This document shows, one piece after another, positions 36,262 through 44,225 of a stretch of 64,000 bases of DNA. Position 1 is the first letter of the stretch. The number at the start of each line of letters is the position of its first letter. The notes beneath the pieces were generated by a model. It was not told the DNA's origin, made no database searches, and saw only the letters and a program-made list of their open reading frames with translations. The stretch spans positions 1 through 64,000 of the forward strand of contig CAKQPT010000005.1 of assembly GCA_934270345.1 (NCBI GenBank), given 5' to 3'. Both the position numbers and the translations under genes were made by a program. This DNA is from an uncultured Oribacterium sp. (GTDB lineage: Bacteria; Bacillota; Clostridia; Lachnospirales; Lachnospiraceae).

Positions 36262-36981
36262 ATGATACGAAAGCTTATTCATATCGATGAGGATAGATGC
36301 AACGGCTGTGGGATCTGTGCCAGCGCCTGTCATGAGGGCGCGATCGGCATCGTGGATGGAAAGGCGAAGCTGCTGAGAGACGATTACTGTGACGGCATGG
36401 GCGACTGTCTGCCGACCTGTCCGACGGGCGCAATCAGCTTCGAGGAGCGGGAGGCCGCGGCGTACGATGAGGCGGCGGTTCAGGAAAACAAGAAGAAAAA
36501 GGAGCTGCAGGAAAAGATGAAGCACATGCACGAGGGCGGCTGCCCGGGCTCCAGAGTCCGCATGATGCAGCCTGCGGAGGAAGCGGAAGCGCCAGCTACT
36601 GCCCGTACGAGTGCTGGATCTCAGCTACGCAACTGGCCGGTACAGATCAAGCTCGCGCCGATAAATGCACCGTACTTCGATGGCGCGAAGCTGCTGATCG
36701 CCGCCGACTGTACCGCGTATGCCTACGCAGACTTTCACCAGGAATTTATCCGCGGCAGGGTCGCACTGGTGGGCTGCCCGAAGCTCGATGATGTCGATTA
36801 CAGCGAGAAGCTGACGGAGATCATCCGGAACAACGACATCCAGAGCGTCACCATCGTCCGGATGGAAGTGCCATGCTGCGGCGGTCTCGAAATGGCCGCG
36901 AAGAAGGCACTGCAGGCCAGTGGAAAGTTCATCCCATGGCAGGTGGTCACGATCAGCATCGACGGAAAGATCCTGGACTGA
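36262..36981 (+). CDS. 4Fe-4S ferredoxin-type electron carrier
   Basis: 239 residues. The N-terminus holds two 4Fe-4S sites: CNGCGICASACHEGAI (residues 14-29) and a second, CDGMGDCLPTCP (from 43). The second is a CxxxxCxxxC variant. A charged linker (70-120) follows, then a C-terminal alpha/beta region with four Cys (DCTAYAYA, GCPKLDD, VPCCGG), which may bind another centre. Cytosolic. RBS GGAGG precedes ATG. It is co-transcribed with the hybrid-cluster-like gene and controlled by the divergent Crp/Fnr protein, an arrangement known around hcp genes in Clostridia. Confidence 0.8.
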   Translation: MIRKLIHIDEDRCNGCGICASACHEGAIGIVDGKAKLLRDDYCDGMGDCLPTCPTGAISFEEREAAAYDEAAVQENKKKKELQEKMKHMHEGGCPGSRVRMMQPAEEAEAPATARTSAGSQLRNWPVQIKLAPINAPYFDGAKLLIAADCTAYAYADFHQEFIRGRVALVGCPKLDDVDYSEKLTEIIRNNDIQSVTIVRMEVPCCGGLEMAAKKALQASGKFIPWQVVTISIDGKILD

Positions 36982-37107
36982 GCGGGGGCAGTATGACAGA
37001 TAGAGAAATGCTTCAGGTTCAGCATCGATGGCAGAAGCCTAGACTGAGCGAGGTACAGAATGACAGATAAAGAAATGCTTCAGGTTCAGCATGTACAGAT
37101 CGCCGGA
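36976..37107 (+). repeat. 66-bp tandem duplication at the ferredoxin/hcp-like junction
   Basis: GACTGAGCG followed by ATGACAGATA.AGAAATGCTT occurs at 36976 and again at 37042. The first copy carries its own RBS and ATG (36993) but its frame stops after 25 codons. The second gives the true start of the next gene at 37060. Confidence 0.85.
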
Positions 37108-37698
37108 GGCACCAACTCCGCAGAAGACGTCTGTGTCGATACGAAAAAGACTGCGACCGTCCGCTTGCAGGATGTGTTGACCGGCGCACTGATCGGTCTC
37201 GCGAGAGCCATCGATGATCCGGCGACCGTTTCCGACGAAACATGGACAGTCATGACGGAAGGGCTGCTGGCTACCGCGCCCGATGCCTGCATCAGCGATG
37301 CCACCCTCGTACACGATGCCCACCCAGACGATGCCGTGATCGAAGCGCTGATCAGAAAAGTCAGAGCAGAAAAAGAACGCCTCGCGCCCGGCTGCAGCTC
37401 ATGCACAGCGCCATGCGGCAGAACCGCCGACTATGATATGCAGGCGCTGTGGAACGCTGAGGAAGAGGTCCGCGCGCTCAAGCTTCGCATCCTCGCCGAC
37501 CTCCGCGAGATAGCAGCGCATATCGCTCACGCACCTGCGCAGCAGGACGAAGAAACCGACGTGTATCCGCTTCTCTATGAAGCACTGTTTAAAATCGGGT
37601 ATGACGAAAGCGTGGACGCGCTGCTGCCCACGGTACGCAAAGTCGAGGAAACGAAGCTGACTTGGGGGCTGACTTGGGGCGTGGGATCATTTTTGTGA
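37060..37698 (+). CDS. Hybrid-cluster-protein N-terminal-like helical protein
   Basis: 212 residues, mostly helical, no signal peptide. The pattern VRLQDVLTGALIGLARAI (34-51) then a TEGLLATAPDACISDA region resembles the N-terminal helical bundle of hydroxylamine reductase (Hcp). CSSCTAPCG (about 113) could bind metal, but the usual Hcp N-terminal CxxC..CG ligands and the whole hybrid-cluster domain are absent. It may be a small partner or scaffold for the adjacent ferredoxin. The last nine codons lie in a terminator stem. Function is unknown; the Hcp link is moderate. Confidence 0.6.
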   Translation: MTDKEMLQVQHVQIAGGTNSAEDVCVDTKKTATVRLQDVLTGALIGLARAIDDPATVSDETWTVMTEGLLATAPDACISDATLVHDAHPDDAVIEALIRKVRAEKERLAPGCSSCTAPCGRTADYDMQALWNAEEEVRALKLRILADLREIAAHIAHAPAQQDEETDVYPLLYEALFKIGYDESVDALLPTVRKVEETKLTWGLTWGVGSFL

Positions 37699-37723
37699 CC
37701 TCGCGAAAATGATCCCACGCCCC
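37676..37723 (+). terminator. Terminator embedded in the 3' end of the hcp-like gene
   Basis: Perfect 18-bp stem starting GGGGCGTGGGATCATTTT. The left arm lies inside the CDS and the stop codon sits in the loop. TCTCTTTTCT follows. Confidence 0.85.
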
Positions 37724-37933
37724 TCTCTTTTCTAACTTCCCATCGCCGATTTGTATTTTACCTCCGCCTGAAAACATGGTAAGTTTGTAGTAGATACACC
37801 ATGTTCGTGAATGTAAGAGTGCGCGGCGATCAGCACGTGCTTTCCAGCCTTTAAGCTGCGACCCGGCAAGTGTTCAATCCGCTATGACCGGTCATGCTGA
37901 CCATACAAGCGTACGCTCAGAAAGGAGGCTTTT

Positions 37934-38683
37934 ATGAAACGAAAGATGAAGTTTTTTGCGGCGCTGCTCGCCTGCGCGATGACGATCAGTCCGATCGCGG
38001 CGATGGCGGGACAGTGGGTGCCGATGGGCTCAGACTGGGCCTACATGACAGATGACGGCGATTTCGCGAAGAACTGCTGGCTCTGGCTCGATGAGAACCA
38101 CGACCAGAAGGCGGAGCTCTATCACTTCGATGCGAGCGGCCTGATGTCGAAGCAGACGATGCTTACCCTGAACGGGGATGGCGAGACCCTGTGCATCAAT
38201 ATCGACGAGAACGGTATCGCGAACTTCTACGCGTACTGCGCCGGCGCGTCCTGGTACACGAGTGACATGATCTCCCCGGTACTCATGCCGGCGTATGCGA
38301 TCCACATGGCGAACGGCCAGTACTGCTACTACCTGCCGGACGGCGTTCCGTACTACAACTTCGCCGAAGTGAAGGACTCGTATATCAGTGAGCTGACCGA
38401 TTACGGCCCATGCTACGCGGCGGACGCTTTCATCCCGATCTATCACCAGGGCAGTGCCCCGGGCGTCTGGGAGCCGATGGAGTGCGGCATCATCACGAAC
38501 GCCCGCTTCGCGAAGAACTGCCTCGTAACCGTAAGCTATTATGTCGGCGCAGGCGACAATTACGATGACGTGATGTCGATCTCCGACTTCCTCGCCCGCC
38601 ATATCGACTACAACTATATGAGCGTAAGCGCGACGGATGCCGACGGCTATGTCACCGCCTGCACCATGATGGCGGTAGAATAA
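37934..38683 (+). CDS. Small secreted protein with cell-wall-binding-like repeat
   Basis: 249 residues with signal peptide (MKRKMKFFAALLACAMTISP, cleavage after AMA near residue 25). The segment MGSDWAYMTDDGDFAKNCWL...YHFDASG resembles choline/glucan-binding repeats of Lachnospiraceae surface proteins. The C-terminal half is unassigned. AGAAAGGAGG precedes ATG. Monocistronic, with a terminator block copied also at the aspA 3' end. In the 235 bases upstream I see no gene. Confidence 0.6.
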   Translation: MKRKMKFFAALLACAMTISPIAAMAGQWVPMGSDWAYMTDDGDFAKNCWLWLDENHDQKAELYHFDASGLMSKQTMLTLNGDGETLCINIDENGIANFYAYCAGASWYTSDMISPVLMPAYAIHMANGQYCYYLPDGVPYYNFAEVKDSYISELTDYGPCYAADAFIPIYHQGSAPGVWEPMECGIITNARFAKNCLVTVSYYVGAGDNYDDVMSISDFLARHIDYNYMSVSATDADGYVTACTMMAVE

Positions 38684-38689
38684 TCCGCG

Positions 38690-38807
38690 GTGCCCAGCCC
38701 GTCCACGGCGACGCACCGTCACCCGCCTGGCGGCCGGCTCAGCCGACTCCCCGACGAAATTTCACAGAGTCGACGAATCCCCCTGTTCACACCCGAACAG
38801 GGGGATT
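38690..38807 (+). repeat. Second copy of the ~120-bp terminal block
   Basis: Homologous to 35225-35344. It ends in the identical terminator hairpin (AATCCCCCTGTTC, 38776-38807) with TTTTC. Confidence 0.8.
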
Positions 38808-38820
38808 TTCATCACCTCCA

Positions 38821-38916
38821 CTTTCAAAACTCAAAAATTTTTCAAGTTTTGAAAGCGGCACCACCGTCCTGCGCCAATGTCTCCGCCCTCTGCATCGTCA
38901 CGTCGCAGACCAGAAC
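38821..38916 (-). repeat. Inverted repeat plus copy of the GCATTGGCC-type repeat
   Basis: CTTTCAAAACT (38821-38831) pairs perfectly with AGTTTTGAAAG (38845-38855). Next to it, 38872-38916 on the minus strand reads CTGCGACGTGACGATGCAGA then GGGCGGAGACATTGGCG. That frame gives CDVTMQRAETLAQ, close to CDMTEQRAEALAQ of the methyltransferase relic at 40.1 kb. Confidence 0.65.
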
Positions 38917-38931
38917 GCCACCGCTGCTTTC

Positions 38932-39540
38932 TCAGTCAAAAACGGTACTCCACTGATCTCCGGCTACTGCATCGAAGCACATACGGATCTGCTCCTCGCA
39001 GCACTTCTCCTCCGCCAGCACCGGAAGCTCCTCTTCGGAAAAATATCGGCTTTCCGACGTCTCGATGTTTTCCATGAATTCACCGCCAAGCACTTCACAC
39101 AGATAGAAGATTTTCACCACGCCATACGCATAGGGCGGCCGATTGTGCTTATCCCTGTCCTGAACAGCGATCACCATCTTCACGCGCACATCCAGACCGG
39201 CCTCCTCCTTCGTCTCCTTCACCACATTTTCTGCCGGCGAAAGATTAAACTCGCACCAGCCGCCCGGCAGCGACCATTTTCCCTTCTCACAAACCAGCAG
39301 TATCTTTCCATCTTTAAAAATCGCAGCCCGCGTATCAAGCTTCGGCGTCTGGTAGCCCTCATCACCACAAAACAGACCGTAAATCTTCTCCGCCGGCACA
39401 TCCGCTCTCATCAGCATCATCTCTGCCGCTATCTCCCGGATCCGCTGATACCGCTCCCTGTCATACACATCGCGCCCATAAAAAAGCCCCGCCTGCGCCA
39501 GACTCTGAAGCTCCTTCGCCCACTCTACGATCTGATCCAT
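38932..39540 (-). CDS. NUDIX hydrolase
   Basis: 202 residues. An N-terminal helical region (1-60) precedes the NUDIX fold. The box is GGWCEFNLSPAENVVKETKE followed by EAG (about 95-117), with Lys in place of the first Arg of the RE pair. It hydrolyses a nucleoside diphosphate linked to X, and the layout with an N-terminal helical part resembles ADP-ribose or NADH pyrophosphatases. Nineteen bases after the SWIM gene region on the same strand. Confidence 0.85.
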   Translation of the reverse strand: MDQIVEWAKELQSLAQAGLFYGRDVYDRERYQRIREIAAEMMLMRADVPAEKIYGLFCGDEGYQTPKLDTRAAIFKDGKILLVCEKGKWSLPGGWCEFNLSPAENVVKETKEEAGLDVRVKMVIAVQDRDKHNRPPYAYGVVKIFYLCEVLGGEFMENIETSESRYFSEEELPVLAEEKCCEEQIRMCFDAVAGDQWSTVFD

Positions 39541-39558
39541 GCTTCGCCCTCCACATAG

Positions 39559-39993
39559 TCACCACTGGCGATTTCTAATCTCATCCAATTCTACGAGCGC
39601 GTCATAGAGTTGCATCTGCAGTTCGGATTTCGAAAGACTATATACGTAGTCCATCAGGTCGTCATCATCCATCTGCTCGCTCTCTTCCTCGCGTTCACTT
39701 ATGTTCATCTGTTTCCTGAAGTCTTCCGCGACTTCCGGTTCCGCCGTGAAATACAGCGCAATCATATGCTTACATACTTCATGATGCCCTCTCGCAAACG
39801 GACATGTGCAGGTGGATTTTTCAGGGCGAATCTTATCGACATGTACATCATAGCTGTTTCCTTCGCTGCCACCCACAACGCCATCATACGAACTGCCATC
39901 AACCGCTTTACTCCATAACTTCACCATTCCGAGCTCATAATAATCCAGCCCACGCCAGGCAGAAGTCTCACTCGCAGCTTCTATTAACCCCAT
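39559..39993 (-). CDS. SWIM zinc-finger protein
   Basis: 144 residues. CTCPFARGHHEVCKHMIAL (about 62-80) is a CxCxnCxH SWIM motif, which binds zinc and usually contacts nucleic acid or protein. The C-terminus is acidic and helical (DDDDLMDYVYSLSKSELQMQ). Position just upstream of the NUDIX gene suggests co-transcription. No catalytic domain is present. Confidence 0.75.
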   Translation of the reverse strand: MGLIEAASETSAWRGLDYYELGMVKLWSKAVDGSSYDGVVGGSEGNSYDVHVDKIRPEKSTCTCPFARGHHEVCKHMIALYFTAEPEVAEDFRKQMNISEREEESEQMDDDDLMDYVYSLSKSELQMQLYDALVELDEIRNRQW

Positions 39994-39997
39994 AGTC

Positions 39998-40307
39998 TCA
40001 AATCTCCTTCCTGAAGATCACATTCAGCCACTTCTGGCTTCGCCGGTCCGCACGCACGTCTTCGGATATCCAGCACGCTTCGATGCTGGCACCGCTTTCC
40101 GCCTGGGCCAATGCTTCTGCCCTCTGCTCTGTCATGTCGCAGAACAGGCGGCCGCTCGACGCTTCGGTGCGCTCCGTTGCGCCGTATTTCCAGGATGCGT
40201 AGAGCACGCCGCCCGGCACGAGTGCATGCATCCAGCGTCTGATCCGCATAGGCGTTCGCCGGATCGTCGTAATATGTTATCGTCTGGTTCTTCTCGTTCG
40301 TCATCAT
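39998..40307 (-). pseudogene. Class I SAM methyltransferase with internal deletion and frameshift
   Basis: The N-terminal start (NEKNQTITYYDDPANAYADQ from 40304) is typical of small Clostridia methyltransferases. After QTLDA the frame changes, and the C-terminal part (HALVPGGVLYASWKYG then LFCDMTEQRAEALAQ) continues in another frame to 39998. The SAM-binding glycine loop and most of the Rossmann fold, roughly 100 residues, are missing. The C-terminal segment is the same sequence as the dispersed GCATTGGCC repeat. Confidence 0.7.
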
Positions 40308-40493
40308 TTTTCACACTTAAAACTGACCCGTTTTACACTCAGATTTGACCCACCCTGTGGTAAAATTCCGGTTCCCAATCCAAGCCCGATTAGTTTTCTC
40401 TGTTTATCCACCTGCAAGCGCCCTGTTTTGCGTCTTCAGGCCGCATTTGAAGCATATTCATCGGTCAGAGCGACATGGTTTTCCACATTTTGC

Positions 40494-41103
40494 TCATCTG
40501 ACAACCACATAATCTGTATATCTCCACAGTCCATAGCCCTGTAGCTTCGCGGCGTCATAGACCGGTCGCAGGTTGTGCTCGAGGATGTTTGTGAACTGCT
40601 CTTCGGTATTTCCGGGGATGTACAGATTCTCGACCGCCCACATCGCATTCAGGTTGTCGCGGCGACACTTCTCGAAGACCTTCTGGATCTGCTCGTAGCT
40701 GAAGACGGTTTCATACATCTTATACTGGAGAGCGGCCAGATTGCCGAAGTAGAGATCCCACTCCGGGAGGCGATTGCTCTTACTGGAATTCAGCCGACGC
40801 TCCATCGGGATGAGATCCCAAAGCTCATCATTGGCAACGAAAGACCACGGCACGAAGTGATCGAGATCACTCTTCCGAACGTCGATCTCGTGGCCGGAAT
40901 AGATGTCGTGAATCGGCGTCGCAGATCATCTCGTCGATGATCTTTTCGAAGCTGCTGTCGCCCTCCTCGGTCGGCAGCAGGTTGAGGATTGCCTCCAGCC
41001 AGTAGAACTTGTAGCACTGCGACGGATAGTCCAGCATACGCGCGAACTTGCCCGTATCCAGATCGTTCCTGTAGGAAGCATCGGTATGTAATACTAAGTC
41101 CAT
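40494..41103 (-). pseudogene. HNH endonuclease-like gene with internal deletion and frameshift
   Basis: The N-terminal part (DASYRNDLDTGKFARMLDYP, YKFYWLEAILNLLP, FEKIIDEMICDA) reads in one frame to about 40925. The C-terminal part (IHDIYSGHEIDV, then DHFVPWSFVANDELWDLIP and NSSKSNRLP) reads in another. The latter is an HNH-like motif with His in DHF and Asn in NSSKS. The middle region between EMICDA and the HNH motif, which I expect to be about 200 residues, is gone. Non-functional as it stands. Confidence 0.7.
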
Positions 41104-41215
41104 AGGCAGGCCCCCGGTGGTTAAAGATGAGCTACGTAAATACGAGATTCAATATGTCTTTGATTTTATCACATTCTCATGCCGTGCTCTATATGCTCTG
41201 ACATATGCAACGGCG

Positions 41216-41245
41216 GCGTGACGATGTGGAGGGCGGAGGCATTGG
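41216..41245 (+). repeat. Copy of the GCATTGGCC-type dispersed repeat
   Basis: GTGACGATGTGGAGGGCGGA followed by GGCATTGGAT, nearly identical to copies at 51081 and 38916-38872 (minus strand). It lies in the gene-free 41104-41354 spacer. Confidence 0.75.
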
Positions 41246-41354
41246 ATAATAATTTTAGTAAGGATTTCAAATGAAGCCGCCGATTGACTTTTTACAGCAT
41301 GCACGCCATCATGTTTATGAGGTATTCTACACGTTTCGAAAGGAGGCCTGAATT

Positions 41355-41546
41355 ATGAAAACCTGGACAGATTATAAAAATCATGTGAAGGAAGTCGATT
41401 CTGATACAGCGAAAGAACTGGCAGAAATCGAAGAAAATTCAAAGAATATTTCTGCGATGCTTCAGCATAGTTATTCTCAGGCTATTGCAAAGCAGGGCAG
41501 GGCTATGGATGATGTATTCGATGATCTGGAAAGGAGTCTGAAGTAA
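41355..41546 (+). CDS. Truncated XRE antitoxin-like small protein
   Basis: 63 residues with strong RBS GAAAGGAGG. The start MKTWTDYKNHVKEVD and the following ISAM region match the N-terminus of XRE-type antitoxins of RelE/HigB modules. The HTH that should follow (GLSQ..LA..) is replaced by an acidic helical tail (AMDDVFDDLERSLK). No toxin gene is recognisable upstream. Could be a decayed antitoxin or a small protein of its own; translation is likely given the RBS. Confidence 0.5.
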   Translation: MKTWTDYKNHVKEVDSDTAKELAEIEENSKNISAMLQHSYSQAIAKQGRAMDDVFDDLERSLK

Positions 41547-41612
41547 AGAGACTCCTTTGAAACAATTCTAATGATTGTACTATAGGTCAAGACGAAAACT
41601 ATCCCACTGGGA

Positions 41613-41755
41613 GGCGATGACGGAGGCATTGGCTGAGGACATAGCAGCGCCGGGCGGTTAATATAATTCAGATTATGATAATTTGAATTATATTAACCGC
41701 CCGGTGCTGTATTTATACCTCTTCGGGTATACGGAGTCTGACCCCATTACGAAAT
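41613..41755. repeat. Modular ~140-bp repeat, copy 1
   Basis: Order: GCATTGGC-type repeat (41613-41640), palindrome with 24-bp arms AGCGCCGGGCGGTTAATATA.. (41646-41669 and 41685-41708, one mismatch), small hairpin TATACC/GGTATA, then a degraded REP-like GGAGTCTGACCCC (41733-41745) and ATTACGAAATTCT running into the dehydratase stop. The palindrome is a plausible terminator for the minus-strand gene. Confidence 0.85.
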
Positions 41756-42916
41756 TCTGAAGGCGTTTACCTGGTCCCAGTCGAGGTCGAGGCCGAGGCC
41801 GTCGCCGTCCGGGACGAGGAAGTTCATGTGCTCGTCGGTTTCGAACGGGCTCTTCGTGAGGGCTTCCTTGAGCGGATTCGGGTTTTCTTCGGACTCCATC
41901 ATCTCGGTGTTCGGCATGGCGGCCGCGACCTGGAGGGTGGCGGCGAAGAGCACGGCGGAGCCGAAGCAGTGGAGGGAGATCTTCCGTCCGGAGCTTTCGC
42001 CGAGGGCACCGATTTTCCGGACTTCGGTGATGCCGCCGGCCCAGCCGACGTCTGGCTGGAGGATGTCGATGGCTTCGGCTTTCACCATGTTTTCGAAGTT
42101 GCGGAGGCCCTGCTGCGTTTCACAGCCGATGAGGCTGAGCTCCGGAACGGCCTGCTTCAGGCGCTGGTATCCTTCGATGTCTTCGAACGGGATCGGCTCT
42201 TCGAGCCAACAGACGCCGAGCTTCGCGAGCTCTCTGCCACGTTCGATGGCAGTGAAAGAATCCCAGGAGGCGTTCGTATCGACGAGGAGGCGGCCGTTAC
42301 CGACGACTTCCTTTGCGATGGCGACACGCTGATAGTCATCCTCCACGGAGACAGCATTGCCCTGAAATCCCATGTAGTGAAGCGGATTTCCCGGGCGGTC
42401 GAGATTTCGGCCGATCTTGATCTTCGCGTCGCGGTAGCCCTTCTCCATGTAGCCTTCGAGTTCTGCGCGCAGCTCGTCGAAGCCCTTACCGGCCTGATAG
42501 AAGCCGCCACTTGCGTAGGACGGGATGCGGTCGAAATGCTGGCCGAGGAGCTTCGCGATCGGCTGGTGGACCATCTTGCCGAAGAGGTCCCAGAGGGCGA
42601 TGTCGATGCCGCTGATGCAGCCCATGATGAGGCCACGGCGGCCGTGTGCGATCGAGCGCCAGTACATGGTCTGCCAGATTTCTTCGATTGCGGATGGATC
42701 GCGGCCGATCAGCATCGCGCCGAGCTCCTCTTCCACGATGACCTTCATCGCGGCCAGTGGTGCGCCGTAGGTGAATGCTTCGCCGATGCCGAAGAGCTCC
42801 GTGTCAGTTTCGATTTTCACGAGCAGTGCCTGCCGCGCGAAGGAGGTCGACAGCGCGTCGCTGATCGGCGCGCAGGCACATCTTAATGGGATACCGGTAA
42901 TGTTTGTGATTTTCAT
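41747..42916 (-). CDS. Enolase-superfamily acid-sugar dehydratase (mandelate racemase group)
   Basis: 389 residues. Capping domain at 1-120, barrel after. Expected catalytic residues are visible: KIKIG (KxK base near 168), metal ligands in LVDTNASW, WLEEPI and GCETQ, and a histidine in SLHCFGS near 312. This is the pattern of sugar-acid dehydratases. The start at 42916 has AAAGGTGA upstream. It ends in a repeat module (stop TAA inside ATTTCGTAATGG context). Same operon as the TRAP transporter, so it probably dehydrates the imported sugar acid. Confidence 0.82.
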   Translation of the reverse strand: MKITNITGIPLRCACAPISDALSTSFARQALLVKIETDTELFGIGEAFTYGAPLAAMKVIVEEELGAMLIGRDPSAIEEIWQTMYWRSIAHGRRGLIMGCISGIDIALWDLFGKMVHQPIAKLLGQHFDRIPSYASGGFYQAGKGFDELRAELEGYMEKGYRDAKIKIGRNLDRPGNPLHYMGFQGNAVSVEDDYQRVAIAKEVVGNGRLLVDTNASWDSFTAIERGRELAKLGVCWLEEPIPFEDIEGYQRLKQAVPELSLIGCETQQGLRNFENMVKAEAIDILQPDVGWAGGITEVRKIGALGESSGRKISLHCFGSAVLFAATLQVAAAMPNTEMMESEENPNPLKEALTKSPFETDEHMNFLVPDGDGLGLDLDWDQVNAFRIS

Positions 42917-42926
42917 AGACTCACCT

Positions 42927-44225
42927 TTATACACTCATGCCCAGTGTCATCGGAAGGTAAAGGCTTAACTGAGGAATAAATGTAACCAGCAGCAGTGCTA
43001 CAAGAAGTGCGAACAGCCATGGAAGCAGTGCCTTAGAAAAGCGTCCGATTGATATATTTCCGATTTTACTAATTACGAATAGAACGAGACCAAATGGAGG
43101 TGTGAGAAGACCTATCATCAGGTTCAGCACCATAATAATACCAAACTGTGTTAAGTTAATCTGATATGCTTTCAGCAGAGGCATTATTAACGGAACTACA
43201 ATCGTAATCGCCGATGCAGTTTCCAGGAAACATCCGATGATCAGCAGGAAGATGTTGATGATGATGAGCAACATGAACTTGTTGCTTACGATGCTGGTCA
43301 TACCGGTCAAAATCATCTGCGGAATCTTCGCTCTGGTTGCAACATAACCGAAGAAGGTAGCACCTGCGATGATCAACGCGATGGTGATGGAATCACGTAC
43401 GGTTTCCTTCAGGACCATGATGAACTTTTTAAATGTCAGCTCTTTATAGATGACGATTTCAAGGAAGAGGCTGTAGCATACGACAACAGCGGCACTCTCG
43501 GTCGGCGTGAATACACCACCGTAGATACCTACGAGGAGGATGATCGGTGCCATCAGCGGGAGGAAGCCTTCTTTCAGCGCATGCAGGAATTCACTGCCCG
43601 ATGGGAATTTCGTTCTCGGATAGTGACGGATGATCGCATAAATCGTTACTACTGCCATCATGAGAAGTGCCATCACAACACCCGGAATGATACCAGCCAT
43701 GAACAGCGCACCAACAGAAGCGCCGGATACGGTTGCATAGACAACCAACGGGATGGATGGCGGGATGATCGGTCCCAGTGTTGAGGAGGCTGCCGTAACA
43801 CAGCAGGAGAAATCATTGTCGAAGCCATTTTCATTCATGGCTTTGATTTCGATACTGCCGAGACCACCTGCATCAGAAACTGCTGTACCGGACATACCGG
43901 CAAATACGACCGAACAGAGAACATTGACATGTCCCAGACCACCCGGGAGCCAGCCTACAACCTTCATACAGAACGCGAAGAGCTTCTTCGTGATACTTCC
44001 TGTGTTCATCAGCTTCGCGGCCAGTAGGAACAGCGGGATGGACAGAAGGGTGAAGGAGTTGACACCGGTATAAAGATACTGTGATAAGATGCTCCACTTC
44101 ATGCCGGATGTCACGAACATCAGTGCGCATCCGGTCAGTGCCATGCTGATATATACTGGAATCTTCAGCATGAACATCACCAGCATACATACTAAAAGGA
44201 TGATTACAATTGTGTTTGTGCTCAT
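42927..44225 (-). CDS. dctM: TRAP transporter large permease
   Basis: 432 residues with about twelve hydrophobic segments of the DctM/SiaM family (IGDP-like features replaced by family motifs such as GCFLETASAITIVVPLIMPL near 330 and GIIPGVVMALLMM near 180). It forms the ion-coupled channel for a carboxylate or sugar acid together with the small permease, whose gene it overlaps by ATGA. Confidence 0.9.
   Translation of the reverse strand: MSTNTIVIILLVCMLVMFMLKIPVYISMALTGCALMFVTSGMKWSILSQYLYTGVNSFTLLSIPLFLLAAKLMNTGSITKKLFAFCMKVVGWLPGGLGHVNVLCSVVFAGMSGTAVSDAGGLGSIEIKAMNENGFDNDFSCCVTAASSTLGPIIPPSIPLVVYATVSGASVGALFMAGIIPGVVMALLMMAVVTIYAIIRHYPRTKFPSGSEFLHALKEGFLPLMAPIILLVGIYGGVFTPTESAAVVVCYSLFLEIVIYKELTFKKFIMVLKETVRDSITIALIIAGATFFGYVATRAKIPQMILTGMTSIVSNKFMLLIIINIFLLIIGCFLETASAITIVVPLIMPLLKAYQINLTQFGIIMVLNLMIGLLTPPFGLVLFVISKIGNISIGRFSKALLPWLFALLVALLLVTFIPQLSLYLPMTLGMSV

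Noticed and set aside
38821..38855. Transposon end in the CTTTCAAAACT inverted repeat
   Set aside because: Single short palindrome without transposase or target duplication; listed only as a repeat.
40132..40314. Separate small ORF at the methyltransferase locus
   Set aside because: It is an alternative frame of the frameshifted methyltransferase relic, not an independent gene.
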